DNA of 64,000 nt from Pandoraea anhela (GTDB taxonomy: Bacteria; Pseudomonadota; Gammaproteobacteria; Burkholderiales; Burkholderiaceae), in contig NZ_CABPSB010000003.1 in NCBI RefSeq assembly GCF_902459655.1, forward strand, positions 248,001 through 312,000, given 5' to 3'. Position numbers and translations under genes: made by a program. Shown here piece after piece: positions 8,612 through 17,831 of this stretch. Under the pieces are notes generated by a model. That model was not told the origin of the DNA and did not search any database. It saw nothing but the letters and a program-made list of their open reading frames with translations. Positions within the stretch are counted from its first letter, which is position 1; each line of letters starts with the position of its first letter.

Positions 8612-8640
8612 AAATTAGAGCATGCAAATTTGGCTGTCAA
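8612..8640 (-). promoter_or_regulatory. Leftward sigma70-type promoter for DUF4863-boxD-bclA
   Basis: On the minus strand TTGACA (8640-8635) is followed after exactly 17 bases by TAATTT (8617-8612). A TGCA tetranucleotide (8623-8626) sits in the spacer, the core of BoxR/BzdR-type operators. It faces away from boxR and is the only strong promoter seen for the leftward box genes. Confidence 0.65.
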
Positions 8641-8653
8641 GCAATATATTACA
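8640..8653. promoter_or_regulatory. Candidate BoxR operator before boxR
   Basis: AGCAATATATTACA matches the reverse complement of the TGCA-N6-TGCA element at the boxC promoter in 11 of 14 positions. It lies between the leftward -35 box and the boxR start, so it could mediate both autoregulation and control of the leftward arm. Confidence 0.5.
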
Positions 8654-8680
8654 TGTTATCTGCTTCGAGGATCTCATCCG

Positions 8681-9595
8681 ATGAATAAGAGTGCGCAAGC
8701 CGATGGGGTGCCGACGGCGCGGGGCGCCGGCGATAAAGACCCGTTCCTGGTCGCGCTGGGCGAGCGGGTCCGGACGCTGCGGGCCCGTCGTGGCTTGACA
8801 CGAAAGGCGCTGGCGCTCGATGCGGGCGTGTCCGAGCGTCACGTGGCCAATCTGGAGTCAGGCGTGGGGAATGCGTCCGTGCTGTTCCTGCGTCAGCTGG
8901 CACAAGCACTAAATTGCACGTTGGCGGAAATCGTAGGCGACGAGACGACGTCGTCGGCCGAGTGGCTGCTGATCCGCGAAATTCTGCACGGTCGCGATGG
9001 CGAGGCGCTCACCCGAGCGCGTCAGGCGCTGACCGAACTGTTCGCGGGGAGCGAGCGCGATCCGGACCGTCGCGGGCGCATTGCGCTCATCGGCCTGCGC
9101 GGTGCGGGCAAGTCGACGCTGGGGCGCATGCTTGCCGACGACCTGCACGTGCCGTTCGTCGAACTCAACCGCGTGATCGAGCAACTGGCCGGTTGTCCGC
9201 CGTCGGAGATCTATTCGCTGTACGGTGCGAGCGCCTACCGCCGCTATGAACTGCGTGCGCTGGAGGCCGTGGTGGCCGAGCATCCCCGCGCGGTGATCGC
9301 CTCGCCCGGCGGTATCGTCAGCGACGCCGCGACGTTCAACTTCCTGCTCACCCACTGCTATACGGTATGGCTGCAAGCCTCGCCCGAAGAGCATATGAAG
9401 CGTGTCGTGGCGCAGGGCGATCTGCGTCCCATGTCGGGCAATGCCGAAGCCATGGACGACCTCAAGCGCATTCTGGCCGGGCGTGCAGACTTCTACGCCA
9501 AGGCCGACATGAGCTTCGACACCGGTGGGCGCGCGCTGGCCGACGCCTATCTGCAACTGCGCGGCCGCCTGGCAGTGCAGTTGTCGTCCGATTGA
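8681..9595 (+). CDS. boxR: BoxR, HTH-shikimate kinase fusion regulator of the box pathway
   Basis: 304 residues from the ATG at 8681, with GAGG ten bases upstream. Residues about 25-85 form an XRE-type helix-turn-helix (TRKALALDAGVSERHVANLESG). Residues about 140-300 form a shikimate-kinase-like domain with the Walker A GLRGAGKSTLG and the SPGGIV segment. In the BzdR/BoxR family the kinase-like half binds benzoyl-CoA as effector, and the protein acts as a repressor relieved by it. It sits between the two box arms, with TGCA-type candidate sites on both flanks. Confidence 0.95.
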   Translation: MNKSAQADGVPTARGAGDKDPFLVALGERVRTLRARRGLTRKALALDAGVSERHVANLESGVGNASVLFLRQLAQALNCTLAEIVGDETTSSAEWLLIREILHGRDGEALTRARQALTELFAGSERDPDRRGRIALIGLRGAGKSTLGRMLADDLHVPFVELNRVIEQLAGCPPSEIYSLYGASAYRRYELRALEAVVAEHPRAVIASPGGIVSDAATFNFLLTHCYTVWLQASPEEHMKRVVAQGDLRPMSGNAEAMDDLKRILAGRADFYAKADMSFDTGGRALADAYLQLRGRLAVQLSSD

Positions 9596-9640
9596 TCGTC
9601 GTCATTCTGCAAAATAATTCATTTTCCGTAAGAGAAACGG

Positions 9641-9672
9641 TTGACGGTGGGTTTATGCTGCACTATATTGCA
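9641..9672 (+). promoter_or_regulatory. boxC promoter with overlapping TGCA-N6-TGCA operator
   Basis: TTGACG (9641-9646), a 17-base spacer and TATATT (9664-9669) form a near-consensus sigma70 promoter. TGCA at 9659-9662 and TGCA at 9669-9672, six bases apart, make a symmetric element over the -10 box, where bound BoxR would block transcription. A further TGCA is at 9608-9611. The GGAGG and ATG of boxC follow at 9698 and 9708. Confidence 0.7.
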
Positions 9673-9707
9673 ATTCAACAAGATCATTATTCGAGTTGGA
9701 GGCAATC

Positions 9708-11363
9708 ATGTTCGGCAAACCCCACGTCGACTACCGTACGGATCCCACCCAGTACAAACACTGGAAGCTAAGCGTCGACGGTGCGGTGGCGACGCTCGCC
9801 ATCGACATCGCAGAAGACGGCGGCATTCGCGAAGGCTACAAGCTCAAGCTCAATTCGTACGATCTGGGGGTGGACATCGAACTGCACGATGCCATCCAGC
9901 GCATTCGCTTCGAGCATCCGGAAGTCAAGACGGTGGTGGTCACGAGCGCGAAGGACCGCGTGTTCTGCTCGGGCGCGAACATTTTCATGCTCGGCCTTTC
10001 CTCGCATGCGTGGAAGGTCAACTTCTGCAAATTCACGAATGAGACGCGCAACGGTCTCGAAGACGCCAGCCGTCATTCGGGCCTGAAGTTCATTGCCGCG
10101 GTCAACGGCGCATGCGCCGGCGGCGGGTACGAACTTGCACTGGCCTGCGACGAGATCTATCTGGTGGACGACCGCTCGTCGTCGGTCGCGCTGCCGGAAG
10201 TGCCGCTGCTGGGTGTGCTGCCGGGCACCGGCGGCCTGACGCGTCTGACCGACAAGCGCCGCGTGCGCAACGATCGCGCCGATATCTTCTGCACCATCGT
10301 CGAGGGCATTCGCGGCGAGCGCGCCAAGCAATGGCGTCTCGTGGACGAAGTGGTCAAGCCTGTGCAGTTCGCGCAAGCCGTGGCGTCCCGCGCGCAGGAA
10401 CTCGCGCAGGCGAGCGACCGTCCCGGCGGCAAGGGCGTGACGCTCACGCGGATCGAACGCACCGACGAGCCGGACGCCATGCGCTACGAATTCGTCGAGG
10501 TCGAAATCGACCGCAACAACCGCACCGCCAGCCTGACCGTGAAAGCGCCCAAGTCTGCGCCGCCGGCCGACATCGCCGGCATCGAAGCCGCGGGCGTCAA
10601 CTGGTGGCCGCTGAAGATGGCGCGTGAGCTGGACGACGCCATTCTCAACCTGCGGACCAACGAACTCGATATCGGCACGTGGCTGCTGCGCACCGAAGGC
10701 GACGCCAAACATGTACTTGCCGCCGACGCCTCGCTGCTCGCTCACCGGGATCATTGGTTCGTGCGCGAAACCCTGGGCATGCTGCGCCGCACGTTCGCCC
10801 GCATCGACGTGTCGTCGCGCTCGCTGTTCGCGCTGATCGAGCCGGACTCGTGCTTCACCGGCACGCTCGCCGAATTCGCATTCGCCGCCGACCGCACGTA
10901 CATGGCGGCGCTGCCTGCGAGCGAGGAAGACGAGCCGGCTATCACGCTCAGCGAAGTCAACTTCGGCCTGTTGCCGATGGTCACGGATCAGTCCCGTCTG
11001 GCCCGTCGCTTTTATGAGGACGTTGCCGAGCTGGAGGCCGTGCGCGCCACCCTCGGCCGCCCGGTGCGTCCGGACGAAGCGGAGCGTCTTGGCCTGGTCA
11101 CGGCCGCCGTCGACGACCTCGACTGGCCTGACGAAATTCGCATCGCCATCGAGGAGCGTGCGGCCATGTCGCCCGACGCGCTCACCGGCATGGAAGCGAA
11201 CCTGCGCTTCAACGGTCGCGAGACGATGAACACGCGCATCTTCGGCCGTCTGTCGGCATGGCAGAACTGGATCTTCATCCGTCCGAACGCCGTGGGCGAG
11301 AAGGGCGCGCTGAAGGTCTACGGCAAGGGCAACAAGGCGCAGTTCGATCTGAACCGCGTCTGA
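9708..11363 (+). CDS. boxC: Benzoyl-CoA-dihydrodiol lyase
   Basis: 551 residues from the ATG at 9708, preceded by GGAGG at a spacing of five. It opens the ring of the 2,3-epoxide of benzoyl-CoA, releasing formate and giving 3,4-dehydroadipyl-CoA semialdehyde. The protein holds two enoyl-CoA hydratase/isomerase-like domains. In the first, KDRVFCSGANIFML and AAVNGACAGGGYELALACDEIYLVDD form the oxyanion-hole segments. In the second, LFALIEPDSCFTGTLAEFAFAADRTYM is the matching region. Length and fold match the BoxC family. It begins the rightward boxCBA unit, with 130 bases to boxB. Confidence 0.95.
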   Translation: MFGKPHVDYRTDPTQYKHWKLSVDGAVATLAIDIAEDGGIREGYKLKLNSYDLGVDIELHDAIQRIRFEHPEVKTVVVTSAKDRVFCSGANIFMLGLSSHAWKVNFCKFTNETRNGLEDASRHSGLKFIAAVNGACAGGGYELALACDEIYLVDDRSSSVALPEVPLLGVLPGTGGLTRLTDKRRVRNDRADIFCTIVEGIRGERAKQWRLVDEVVKPVQFAQAVASRAQELAQASDRPGGKGVTLTRIERTDEPDAMRYEFVEVEIDRNNRTASLTVKAPKSAPPADIAGIEAAGVNWWPLKMARELDDAILNLRTNELDIGTWLLRTEGDAKHVLAADASLLAHRDHWFVRETLGMLRRTFARIDVSSRSLFALIEPDSCFTGTLAEFAFAADRTYMAALPASEEDEPAITLSEVNFGLLPMVTDQSRLARRFYEDVAELEAVRATLGRPVRPDEAERLGLVTAAVDDLDWPDEIRIAIEERAAMSPDALTGMEANLRFNGRETMNTRIFGRLSAWQNWIFIRPNAVGEKGALKVYGKGNKAQFDLNRV

Positions 11364-11493
11364 CGAATGCGGCGCATCGCGGCCCCGGCCCTCACGGGCT
11401 GACAGGGGGCGGCGGCCCGCGCGGCGACATCCACCGGACGAGACGTCTTACCCAAAGTACGCAAAAGATTTACAGGACACGAGGATTCCCACG

Positions 11494-12921
11494 ATGGCTT
11501 CGATCAATTACAGCGAGAAGATCCCCAATAACGTCAACCTGTCGGACGACCGCACGCTGCAACGCGCGCTCGAACAGTGGCAGCCTAATTTCCTGTCCTG
11601 GTGGGGTGACATGGGGCCGGAAGGCTCGCACGGGTTCGATGTCTATTTGCGTACGGCGGTGAGTGTCGATCCGAGTGGTTGGGCACACTTCGATCACGTG
11701 AAGATGCCCGACTACCGGTGGGGCATCTTCCTCACGCCGGGCGAGGCCGAGCGCAAGATCCATTTCGGCGAGCACAAGGGCGAGGCCGCCTGGCAGGAAG
11801 TGCCGGGCGAGCATCGCGCGAACCTGCGCCGCATCATCGTCACGCAAGGCGACACGGAACCGGCATCGGTCGAGCAGCAGCGTCACCTCGGGCTGACCGC
11901 GCCGTCGATGTACGACCTGCGCAACCTGTTCCAGGTGAACGTGGAAGAAAGCCGTCACCTGTGGGCGATGGTCTATCTGCTGCATCGCTACTTTGGCCGC
12001 GATGGCCGCGAAGAAGCCGAAGCGTTGCTCGGCCGTCGCTCGGGCGACGACGACAATCCCCGCATTCTCGGCGCGTTCAACGAGAAGACGCCGGACTGGC
12101 TGGCGTTCTACATGTTCACGTATTTCACGGATCGCGACGGCAAGTTCCAGCTGTCGGCGCTGGCCGAGTCGGGCTTCGATCCGCTCGCGCGCACCACGAA
12201 ATTCATGCTGACCGAAGAGGCGCACCACATGTTCGTGGGCGAATCGGGGGTCTCGCGCGTGATCGCCCGCACGGCGCAGGTGATGAACGAACTGAAGACG
12301 GACGATGTCTCGAAGCTGCGCGCCGCCGGCGTCATCGATCTGCCCACGATCCAGCGTTACATCAACTTCCATTACTCCGTGACGATCGATCTGTTCGGTG
12401 CGGATCAGTCGTCGAATGCGGCGATCTTCTACAGCTCGGGTCTGAAGGGGCGCTACGAAGAAAGCAAGCGCGACGACGATCATCAACTGAACGGCCAGAT
12501 GTATCGCCTGCTCGACGTGGACAACGGCAAGCTCGTCGAGCGCGAAGTGCCGATGCTCAACGCGATGAACGAGGTACTGCGCGACGACTACATCAAGGAC
12601 TCCGTGGCGGGGGTGAACCGCTGGAACAAGGTGTTGGAGAAGGCGGGCATCGACTTCCGCCTGACGGTGCCGCACAAGGCGTTCAATCGTCAGATCGGCA
12701 CGTTCGCCGGCGTGCGCGTGTCGCCCGACGGCCGTGTCGTGAGCGAGACGGAATGGGCCGCGCATGAGCGCGAGTGGCTGCCGTCGTCGGAAGACCGTAC
12801 GTATGTGGCGTCGCTCATGGGGCGAGTGACCGAGCCGGGCAAGTTCGCCAACTGGATCTCGCCGCCTCCGCTGGGCATTAACCGGCAGCCGATCGATTTC
12901 GAGTACGTGCGTTTCAACTGA
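11494..12921 (+). CDS. boxB: Benzoyl-CoA 2,3-epoxidase, oxygenase subunit
   Basis: 475 residues. This di-iron monooxygenase converts benzoyl-CoA to the 2,3-epoxide, using electrons from BoxA. Iron-ligand motifs of the four-helix core are visible: NVEESRHLW (Glu151/152, His155) and TEEAHHMF (Glu241/242, His244/245). The N-terminus [19 protein letters not shown] is highly typical of the family. A 130-base gap from boxC holds GC-rich inverted sequence but no gene. It is the central enzyme of the pathway encoded here. Confidence 0.96.
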   Translation: MASINYSEKIPNNVNLSDDRTLQRALEQWQPNFLSWWGDMGPEGSHGFDVYLRTAVSVDPSGWAHFDHVKMPDYRWGIFLTPGEAERKIHFGEHKGEAAWQEVPGEHRANLRRIIVTQGDTEPASVEQQRHLGLTAPSMYDLRNLFQVNVEESRHLWAMVYLLHRYFGRDGREEAEALLGRRSGDDDNPRILGAFNEKTPDWLAFYMFTYFTDRDGKFQLSALAESGFDPLARTTKFMLTEEAHHMFVGESGVSRVIARTAQVMNELKTDDVSKLRAAGVIDLPTIQRYINFHYSVTIDLFGADQSSNAAIFYSSGLKGRYEESKRDDDHQLNGQMYRLLDVDNGKLVEREVPMLNAMNEVLRDDYIKDSVAGVNRWNKVLEKAGIDFRLTVPHKAFNRQIGTFAGVRVSPDGRVVSETEWAAHEREWLPSSEDRTYVASLMGRVTEPGKFANWISPPPLGINRQPIDFEYVRFN

Positions 12922-12958
12922 GCGGCCGCAAGCGCCATCCCCACAAGGAGACAGCATC

Positions 12959-14260
12959 ATGAACGGCCCCGTTCCGGTCGAAGTCCTGAAGCAGCATCTG
13001 ATCGATCCGGAGATCTGCATTCGCTGCAACACTTGCGAGGAGACGTGTCCGATCGACGCGATCACGCACGACGAGAACAACTACGTCGTGCGCGCGGACA
13101 CGTGCAATGGGTGCATGGCCTGTATCTCGCCGTGCCCGACGGGGGCTATCGACAACTGGCGCGACGTGCTCAAGGCCGAGGCCTATGCCGTCGAGGCACA
13201 GTTCACGTGGGACGAACTGCCCGTGCAGGACGATGCGCTTGCCGGGCGGGGCGTCATCGGCGAGGCGGCACAGGGCAATCAGGGGGCGTCCGGCGGTGGG
13301 GCGTCGAGCGCCGCCGAGTCTGCCGAGTCCACCGAGTCCACCGAGTCCGCCGAGCCGGTACCCGGGGGCGCTGACCTCGTGCGCGGGTCGCTCGTGCCGC
13401 CGTGGTCGGCCGCCAGACCCTACGTCAATCTGTACACCCACAAGACCCCGGTGCAAGCCACCGTGGTCGGCAACTACCGCGTGACGGATGCGAGCACCGA
13501 GAGCGACATCCACCACATCGTGCTCGACTTCGGCAAGCAGCCGTTCCCGGTGCTCGAAGGGCAGTCCATCGGCATCATCGCTCCGGGCACGACGGCGGAC
13601 GGGCGTGCGCATCATGCGCGTCAGTACTCGATCGCGTCGCCGCGCGACGGTGAGCGCGCGGGCTATAACAACCTGGCGCTCACGGTCAAACGCGTGACGA
13701 AGGATCATCAGGGGCAGGCGGTCGGCGGCGTGTGCTCGAACTACCTTTGCGATCTGAAGAAGGGCGATGTGGTGAACGTGATGGGGCCGTTCGGCAGTAC
13801 GTTCCTCATGCCCAACCATGCCGACTCGCATCTGCTGATGATCTGCACCGGCACGGGCGCCGCGCCGATGCGCGCCATGACCGAGTATCGCCGGCGCCGG
13901 CGCATGAAGGGCGCGACCGGCAAGCTGATGCTGTTCTTCGGCGCGCGCACGCAAGGCGAGTTGCCGTACTTCGGGCCGCTGCGCAATCTGCCGAAGGATT
14001 TCATCGACACCAATCTCGCGTTCTCGCGCACGCCGGGCCAACCCAAACGCTACGTGCAGGATGCGATGCGTGAGCGGGCGGCCGATGTGGCGGCGCTGCT
14101 GCGTCACGATCACACGTACATCTACGTGTGCGGATTGAAAGGCATGGAGGACGGTGTGCTGCAAGTGTTGCAAACCATCGCGGGCGATGCCGGGCTCGAC
14201 TGGCAAACGCTCTGGCAACGGATGAAGGCCGAAGGGCGTCTGCATCTCGAAACCTACTGA
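12959..14260 (+). CDS. boxA: Benzoyl-CoA 2,3-epoxidase, reductase subunit
   Basis: 433 residues, AAGGAG upstream. It passes electrons from NADPH to BoxB. The N-terminal ferredoxin domain has two 4Fe-4S sets: Cys20, 23, 26, 30 and Cys49, 52, 55, 59. The C-terminal half is a ferredoxin-NADP reductase module with the FAD motif RQYSIASP and the NADP motif [10 protein letters not shown]. Between them lies a low-complexity linker with repeated AES/TES tripeptides, longer than a simple domain join needs. It is the last gene of boxCBA, and a strong terminator follows. Confidence 0.95.
   Translation: MNGPVPVEVLKQHLIDPEICIRCNTCEETCPIDAITHDENNYVVRADTCNGCMACISPCPTGAIDNWRDVLKAEAYAVEAQFTWDELPVQDDALAGRGVIGEAAQGNQGASGGGASSAAESAESTESTESAEPVPGGADLVRGSLVPPWSAARPYVNLYTHKTPVQATVVGNYRVTDASTESDIHHIVLDFGKQPFPVLEGQSIGIIAPGTTADGRAHHARQYSIASPRDGERAGYNNLALTVKRVTKDHQGQAVGGVCSNYLCDLKKGDVVNVMGPFGSTFLMPNHADSHLLMICTGTGAAPMRAMTEYRRRRRMKGATGKLMLFFGARTQGELPYFGPLRNLPKDFIDTNLAFSRTPGQPKRYVQDAMRERAADVAALLRHDHTYIYVCGLKGMEDGVLQVLQTIAGDAGLDWQTLWQRMKAEGRLHLETY
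13313..13357 (+). repeat. 9 bp tandem repeat in boxA linker
   Basis: Five 9 bp units of the type (G/A)CCGAGTC(C/T) encode AES/TES tripeptides in the flexible linker between the ferredoxin and reductase domains. Being in-frame, slippage would only change linker length. Confidence 0.8.
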
Positions 14261-14338
14261 CTCGACAGGCATGCGCCGTCCGGTCGGCACGACGGCGCGG
14301 CCCCACGATTGACCGACGGCGTTTTGCGCCGACTTGAC

Positions 14339-14367
14339 ACCGCGTGTTTCGGCACGCGGTTTTTTTT
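14339..14367 (+). terminator. Rho-independent terminator of boxCBA
   Basis: Perfect 8 bp stem ACCGCGTG / CACGCGGT (14339-14346 and 14353-14360) with loop TTTCGG, followed by a run of T to 14367. It lies about 80 bases after the boxA stop. The rest of the 14261-14517 gap shows no gene. Confidence 0.88.
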
Positions 14368-14517
14368 CGTCGCAATGTCGCCTCGGATCGAGGCGCTCGT
14401 GCGTCGCTGGACCGACGCATGGCGTATCGTCGTCGACGCTGTTCCGGAGGCGTCACCGGAATTGAGTAACATGGAGGGGCTGTTTCCCTTCCATTTTTTC
14501 TCTGAACGGAGAGTCAC

Positions 14518-15099
14518 ATGGGCAAGAAGCGGATTCTGGTGTTGGCGGGCGACTACGTCGAAGACTATGAGCTGATGGTGCCGGTGCAGGCGCTCATGGC
14601 GGTGGGGCATCGCGTGGAAGTCGTCTGTCCCGGCAAGAAAGCGGGCGACAAGGTGCGCACTGCGATTCACGATTTCGAAGGCGATCAGACCTACAGCGAG
14701 AAGCGCGGTCACGACTTCACGCTGAACGCCACGTTCGACGGTCTGTCGCCGTCCGACTTCGACGCGCTCGTGATCCCCGGCGGACGCGCCCCGGAGTATC
14801 TGCGTCTGAACGAAGATGTGCTCGCCGCCGTTCGCCACTTTGCGCAAAACGACAAACCGATCGCCGCGATCTGTCACGGCGCGCAACTGCTCGCGGCCGC
14901 AGGCGTGATCGAAGGACGCGAGTGTTCGGCGTATCCGGCGTGTGCGCCGGAAGTGCGTCTGGCGGGCGGGAAGTATATGGAGATCGCCATCGACGACGCG
15001 CACACCGACGGCAAGCTCGTTACCGCCCCGGCGTGGCCCGCGCACCCCGCGTGGATCGCGCAGTTCCTCAGCGTGCTGGGCACGAAGATCGCACTGTAA
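14518..15099 (+). CDS. DJ-1/PfpI family protein
   Basis: 193 residues, GGAG upstream of the ATG. The class I glutamine-amidotransferase-like fold is shown by the nucleophile elbow [14 protein letters not shown], with Cys near residue 121 followed by His, and by [12 protein letters not shown] near residue 82. Relatives include intracellular protease/amidase and glyoxalase III-like or deglycase stress proteins. The longer insert [13 protein letters not shown] is typical of the PfpI-like subgroup with a cysteine-histidine pair. It is likely monocistronic, lying between the box terminator and an unrelated orphan gene. Confidence 0.88.
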   Translation: MGKKRILVLAGDYVEDYELMVPVQALMAVGHRVEVVCPGKKAGDKVRTAIHDFEGDQTYSEKRGHDFTLNATFDGLSPSDFDALVIPGGRAPEYLRLNEDVLAAVRHFAQNDKPIAAICHGAQLLAAAGVIEGRECSAYPACAPEVRLAGGKYMEIAIDDAHTDGKLVTAPAWPAHPAWIAQFLSVLGTKIAL

Positions 15100-15267
15100 T
15101 GCGTTGAACCGCTCCGTCGCGGCGCGTCACGCGCGACGGAATTGTCCGATGTTGCCTCATTTTCGAAAGCTGGCCGTCCGGTGCCGCAGCAAGATTTGCC
15201 GATCTCAATCGGGGACGCAGGCGCGCCGCGCGCGCCTGCGCCCGCGCAACGACCAAGGAGCGTCGGG

Positions 15268-16722
15268 ATGCAAATCAACGCCGGTATCGTGCAGGGGCAG
15301 CCAACGCCCGGCTGGGGAGGCAGTGACGCGCCGCGCCACGGCGATGCGCTTCCCGAAGCGGGGCCGCTGGGGGTGTTCGGTGCGGTAGTCGGACACGACG
15401 GCAGTGGCGCGCCGCTGCCGGACATCGGTCCGTATGACTTCTCGGGCGCCACCCGCGTGGCCGGCACCGAGGCGATGGGAAGCTCGGGGTCGGCCGTTCG
15501 CCTGTCGTTCGCCGCACATGTGCATGCGCCGCAGTACGTCGTAAAGGCGTGTCCGAGCGCCGGGCACGCGGCGCAGACATGGCTGGCGTCGCGGCTCTTC
15601 GGCGCGGTGGGGCTGGCCACGCCGACCGCGATTCTCGTGCGGGGATGCTCGCAGATCTTCGACGGCACGCACGCGCCCGAGCGTCTCTATCTGGCGACGA
15701 CATTTCTGGAGGCGTACCGGAATCTCGGCGAGTGGCTCGAGAGCGACGACGCGTGGCGCGTCATCGGCGGCGTGCATCACCCCGATGTCGAGGCCCTGCA
15801 ACGCGCACGTGGGCAAGCGCACGCCGCAGGGCAGCGCATGGCGCAGGCGATCGCGATGTCCGGCGGTCTGCCGTTCTACAGGCTCGGCGGCGAGATGGCG
15901 CAGATGCATGCCGAAGCGCTCGGCCATCGCAACGCCATGCGCCACCGGCTTTGCCATGCACTCCCGGAGGTCTATCAATGCGCGTTGGAGCGTCACTACA
16001 TCGCAGCGCTCTGGCTCGGCAATTGGGATCTTTGCAATGTGTTCATGGAGAACATCGGCGTCTGGCGCGACAAGAACGACCTGCCTTACGTGATGTCGCT
16101 CGATTTCGACGCGTGCCTCGATCTGGCATTTCAGCAAACACGCAAGGTCGACGGGTACGACATGGCGGTCAACCAGCGTAAGGCGGTGACGTCGCTCCCG
16201 CCGCTCACCTCGACGTTTCGCCGGGAGGCCGCGAGTTTCGAGGCCACGCTACCCGATGACGCCTTGGCGGATCTCACGCAGTTCCCGTATGGCGAACACT
16301 ACGCCCCCTTCGTGCGGCGACTTGCCGGACTGGAGGGCGGTACGGGTATCCAGCGCGATGCGGCGGGCAAAGCGATGTCGGAAGCGTTGAAGAATCCTAA
16401 CGGCGTACGCGCATTGGCCGCAGAAATGGCGTATCGGCTCGGGCGCATTTCATCGCACGACATTCGGCGCTGGGTGGGATGCGCGTATCAGGTGGCCTAC
16501 CTGCCGCAGACGGCTCAGGCGGCTGGCGAGACATCGTCCGACGCGATGATGGGGCTTCGCGATCCGGAGGTGCTGGTCGTTCACCTCCTGACCCGGCGAG
16601 ACAGCGTTGTGCGATTGCTCGGCGGCGCGTGGGCCGCGCAGACGTGGGCGCACATGTATCCGATGCGCGCTCAGGCGATCGATGCGCAGCAGGAGCCGTT
16701 CGGATGTCCGGCGGGCGCCTGA
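15268..16722 (+). CDS. Orphan protein with kinase-like motifs
   Basis: 484 residues. The start at 15268 is chosen because AAGGAG lies seven bases upstream; a TTG 126 bases earlier is in frame but lacks a ribosome site. I do not recognise a named family. The layout resembles protein-kinase-like or HipA/PI-kinase-like folds: YVVKA with Lys93, a hinge-like LATTFLEAY near 142-150, a catalytic-loop-like GNWDLCNVF with Asp254 and Asn257, and SLDFD with Asp279/Asp281 in the place of the metal-binding DFG/DxD. The first 80 residues are Gly/Pro-rich and have no signal peptide. No cognate toxin-antitoxin or secretion gene is adjacent. A secreted effector or small-molecule kinase role is possible; the function is inferred only from motif order. 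Confidence 0.6.
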   Translation: MQINAGIVQGQPTPGWGGSDAPRHGDALPEAGPLGVFGAVVGHDGSGAPLPDIGPYDFSGATRVAGTEAMGSSGSAVRLSFAAHVHAPQYVVKACPSAGHAAQTWLASRLFGAVGLATPTAILVRGCSQIFDGTHAPERLYLATTFLEAYRNLGEWLESDDAWRVIGGVHHPDVEALQRARGQAHAAGQRMAQAIAMSGGLPFYRLGGEMAQMHAEALGHRNAMRHRLCHALPEVYQCALERHYIAALWLGNWDLCNVFMENIGVWRDKNDLPYVMSLDFDACLDLAFQQTRKVDGYDMAVNQRKAVTSLPPLTSTFRREAASFEATLPDDALADLTQFPYGEHYAPFVRRLAGLEGGTGIQRDAAGKAMSEALKNPNGVRALAAEMAYRLGRISSHDIRRWVGCAYQVAYLPQTAQAAGETSSDAMMGLRDPEVLVVHLLTRRDSVVRLLGGAWAAQTWAHMYPMRAQAIDAQQEPFGCPAGA

Positions 16723-16778
16723 CACGGACTTTGGGGATGCTTGGCCGGCTTGATCACAGTGAGCCGGTGAGGGAACGG

Positions 16779-17711
16779 TCAGCCCGGCGGTTGCACGCCG
16801 AGTCGCGCCGGCACGGCGTGCAGCAGCGCGTCGATGGCTGCGCGCAGTTTGGGGGACGGATGCCGTGTGTCGGGCCAGACCAGATGCAGCGGCGTGCCCG
16901 GCGTATAGGCTTGCGGCAGGAGATGCACGAGCGTTCCCGCATTCAGGGCCTGCATCGCGACCCAGCGGGGAAGGCAGGCGATGCCGAGCCCCTGCTCGGC
17001 GGCCGTCACGAGCGCGACGAGATCGTCGAGGACGAAGCGTGGCGCACGCGGCGCGGCCTCGGGTGCCATCGGGAGCGCGGGCCATGAATAGAGATTGCCG
17101 CCACGCCCGTACATCAGACGTTCATGGTGCGCGAGATCGGCGGCCGTTTGCGGCGCGCCATGTTCGGCGAGATAAGCGGGCGAGGCGCACAACAGCATCG
17201 TTTGTTCGACAAGCGAACGCGCCTTGAGCCCGGGCGTGTCGTCCAGGCGGCCGCTGCGCACGGCCAGGTCGTAGCCTTCCTCGACCAGATCGACACGCCG
17301 GTCGCTGAACGACATTTCGAGCCGCAGTTGGGCATGCGATTTCGCCAGTGCCAGCAGGACTGGCGCGATGCACTGTCGCCCGAGCTGAACCGGCATCGTG
17401 ACGCGCAGTCTGCCCATCGGGGTTTGCGCGCCTGCGCTCAATTCGTCCTCGGCCTCGGATAACTCCGCCAGCACCTTCGTACAACGTTGATAGAACGTCT
17501 GCCCTTCGTCGGTCAGATGCTGGCTGCGCGTGGTGCGATGGAACAGCCGCACACTCAGGCGCATCTCCAGCCGGCCGATTCGCTTGGCGACCGCCGAGCG
17601 CGTGAGGTGCAGCCGCTCGGCCGCACCGGCGAAGCTGCCTGCGTCAACCGCCGCTACGAAGGCCGAGATGCCCGAGAGTCGGTCGGGCGTGTAGGTCTCA
17701 TTGGTTCTCAT
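16779..17711 (-). CDS. LysR-family transcriptional regulator
   Basis: 310 residues from MRTNETYTPDRLSGISAFV at 17711; the open frame runs on upstream through the neighbour gene but that part is a shadow. The N-terminal winged HTH reads GSFAGAAERLHLTRSAVAKRIGRLE, followed by the linker helix and an effector domain with the usual LEMSFSDRRVDLVEEGYDLAVRSG text of the CrgA/AaeR-like branch. It is divergent from the dehydrogenase at 17832, with 120 bases and three palindromes between, so it probably controls that gene and itself. Confidence 0.9.
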   Translation of the reverse strand: MRTNETYTPDRLSGISAFVAAVDAGSFAGAAERLHLTRSAVAKRIGRLEMRLSVRLFHRTTRSQHLTDEGQTFYQRCTKVLAELSEAEDELSAGAQTPMGRLRVTMPVQLGRQCIAPVLLALAKSHAQLRLEMSFSDRRVDLVEEGYDLAVRSGRLDDTPGLKARSLVEQTMLLCASPAYLAEHGAPQTAADLAHHERLMYGRGGNLYSWPALPMAPEAAPRAPRFVLDDLVALVTAAEQGLGIACLPRWVAMQALNAGTLVHLLPQAYTPGTPLHLVWPDTRHPSPKLRAAIDALLHAVPARLGVQPPG

Positions 17712-17712
17712 A

Positions 17713-17825
17713 TATCGCCAATCCGTCGATAAATTGCCATCACTGCCGCTGAGTATTCTCCAATAAGCTTCTCCCTGTCTATCCCGCGTGCCGGGATATC
17801 CGATGAGAAACACAGATCGACGATC
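17713..17825. promoter_or_regulatory. Palindrome-rich divergent region between LysR and dehydrogenase genes
   Basis: Three perfect palindromes lie in 113 bases: TATCG-N9-CGATA (17713-17731), TATCCCG-N5-CGGGATA (17780-17798) and GATCGACGATC (17815-17825). The first has LysR-box geometry near the regulator start, and the last abuts the ribosome site of the dehydrogenase gene. Confidence 0.5.
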
Positions 17826-17831
17826 AGGGGA

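Noticed and set aside
14309-14575. A small gene between boxA and the DJ-1 gene
   Set aside because: The frame runs through the boxCBA terminator and into the next gene, with no ribosome site or family match.
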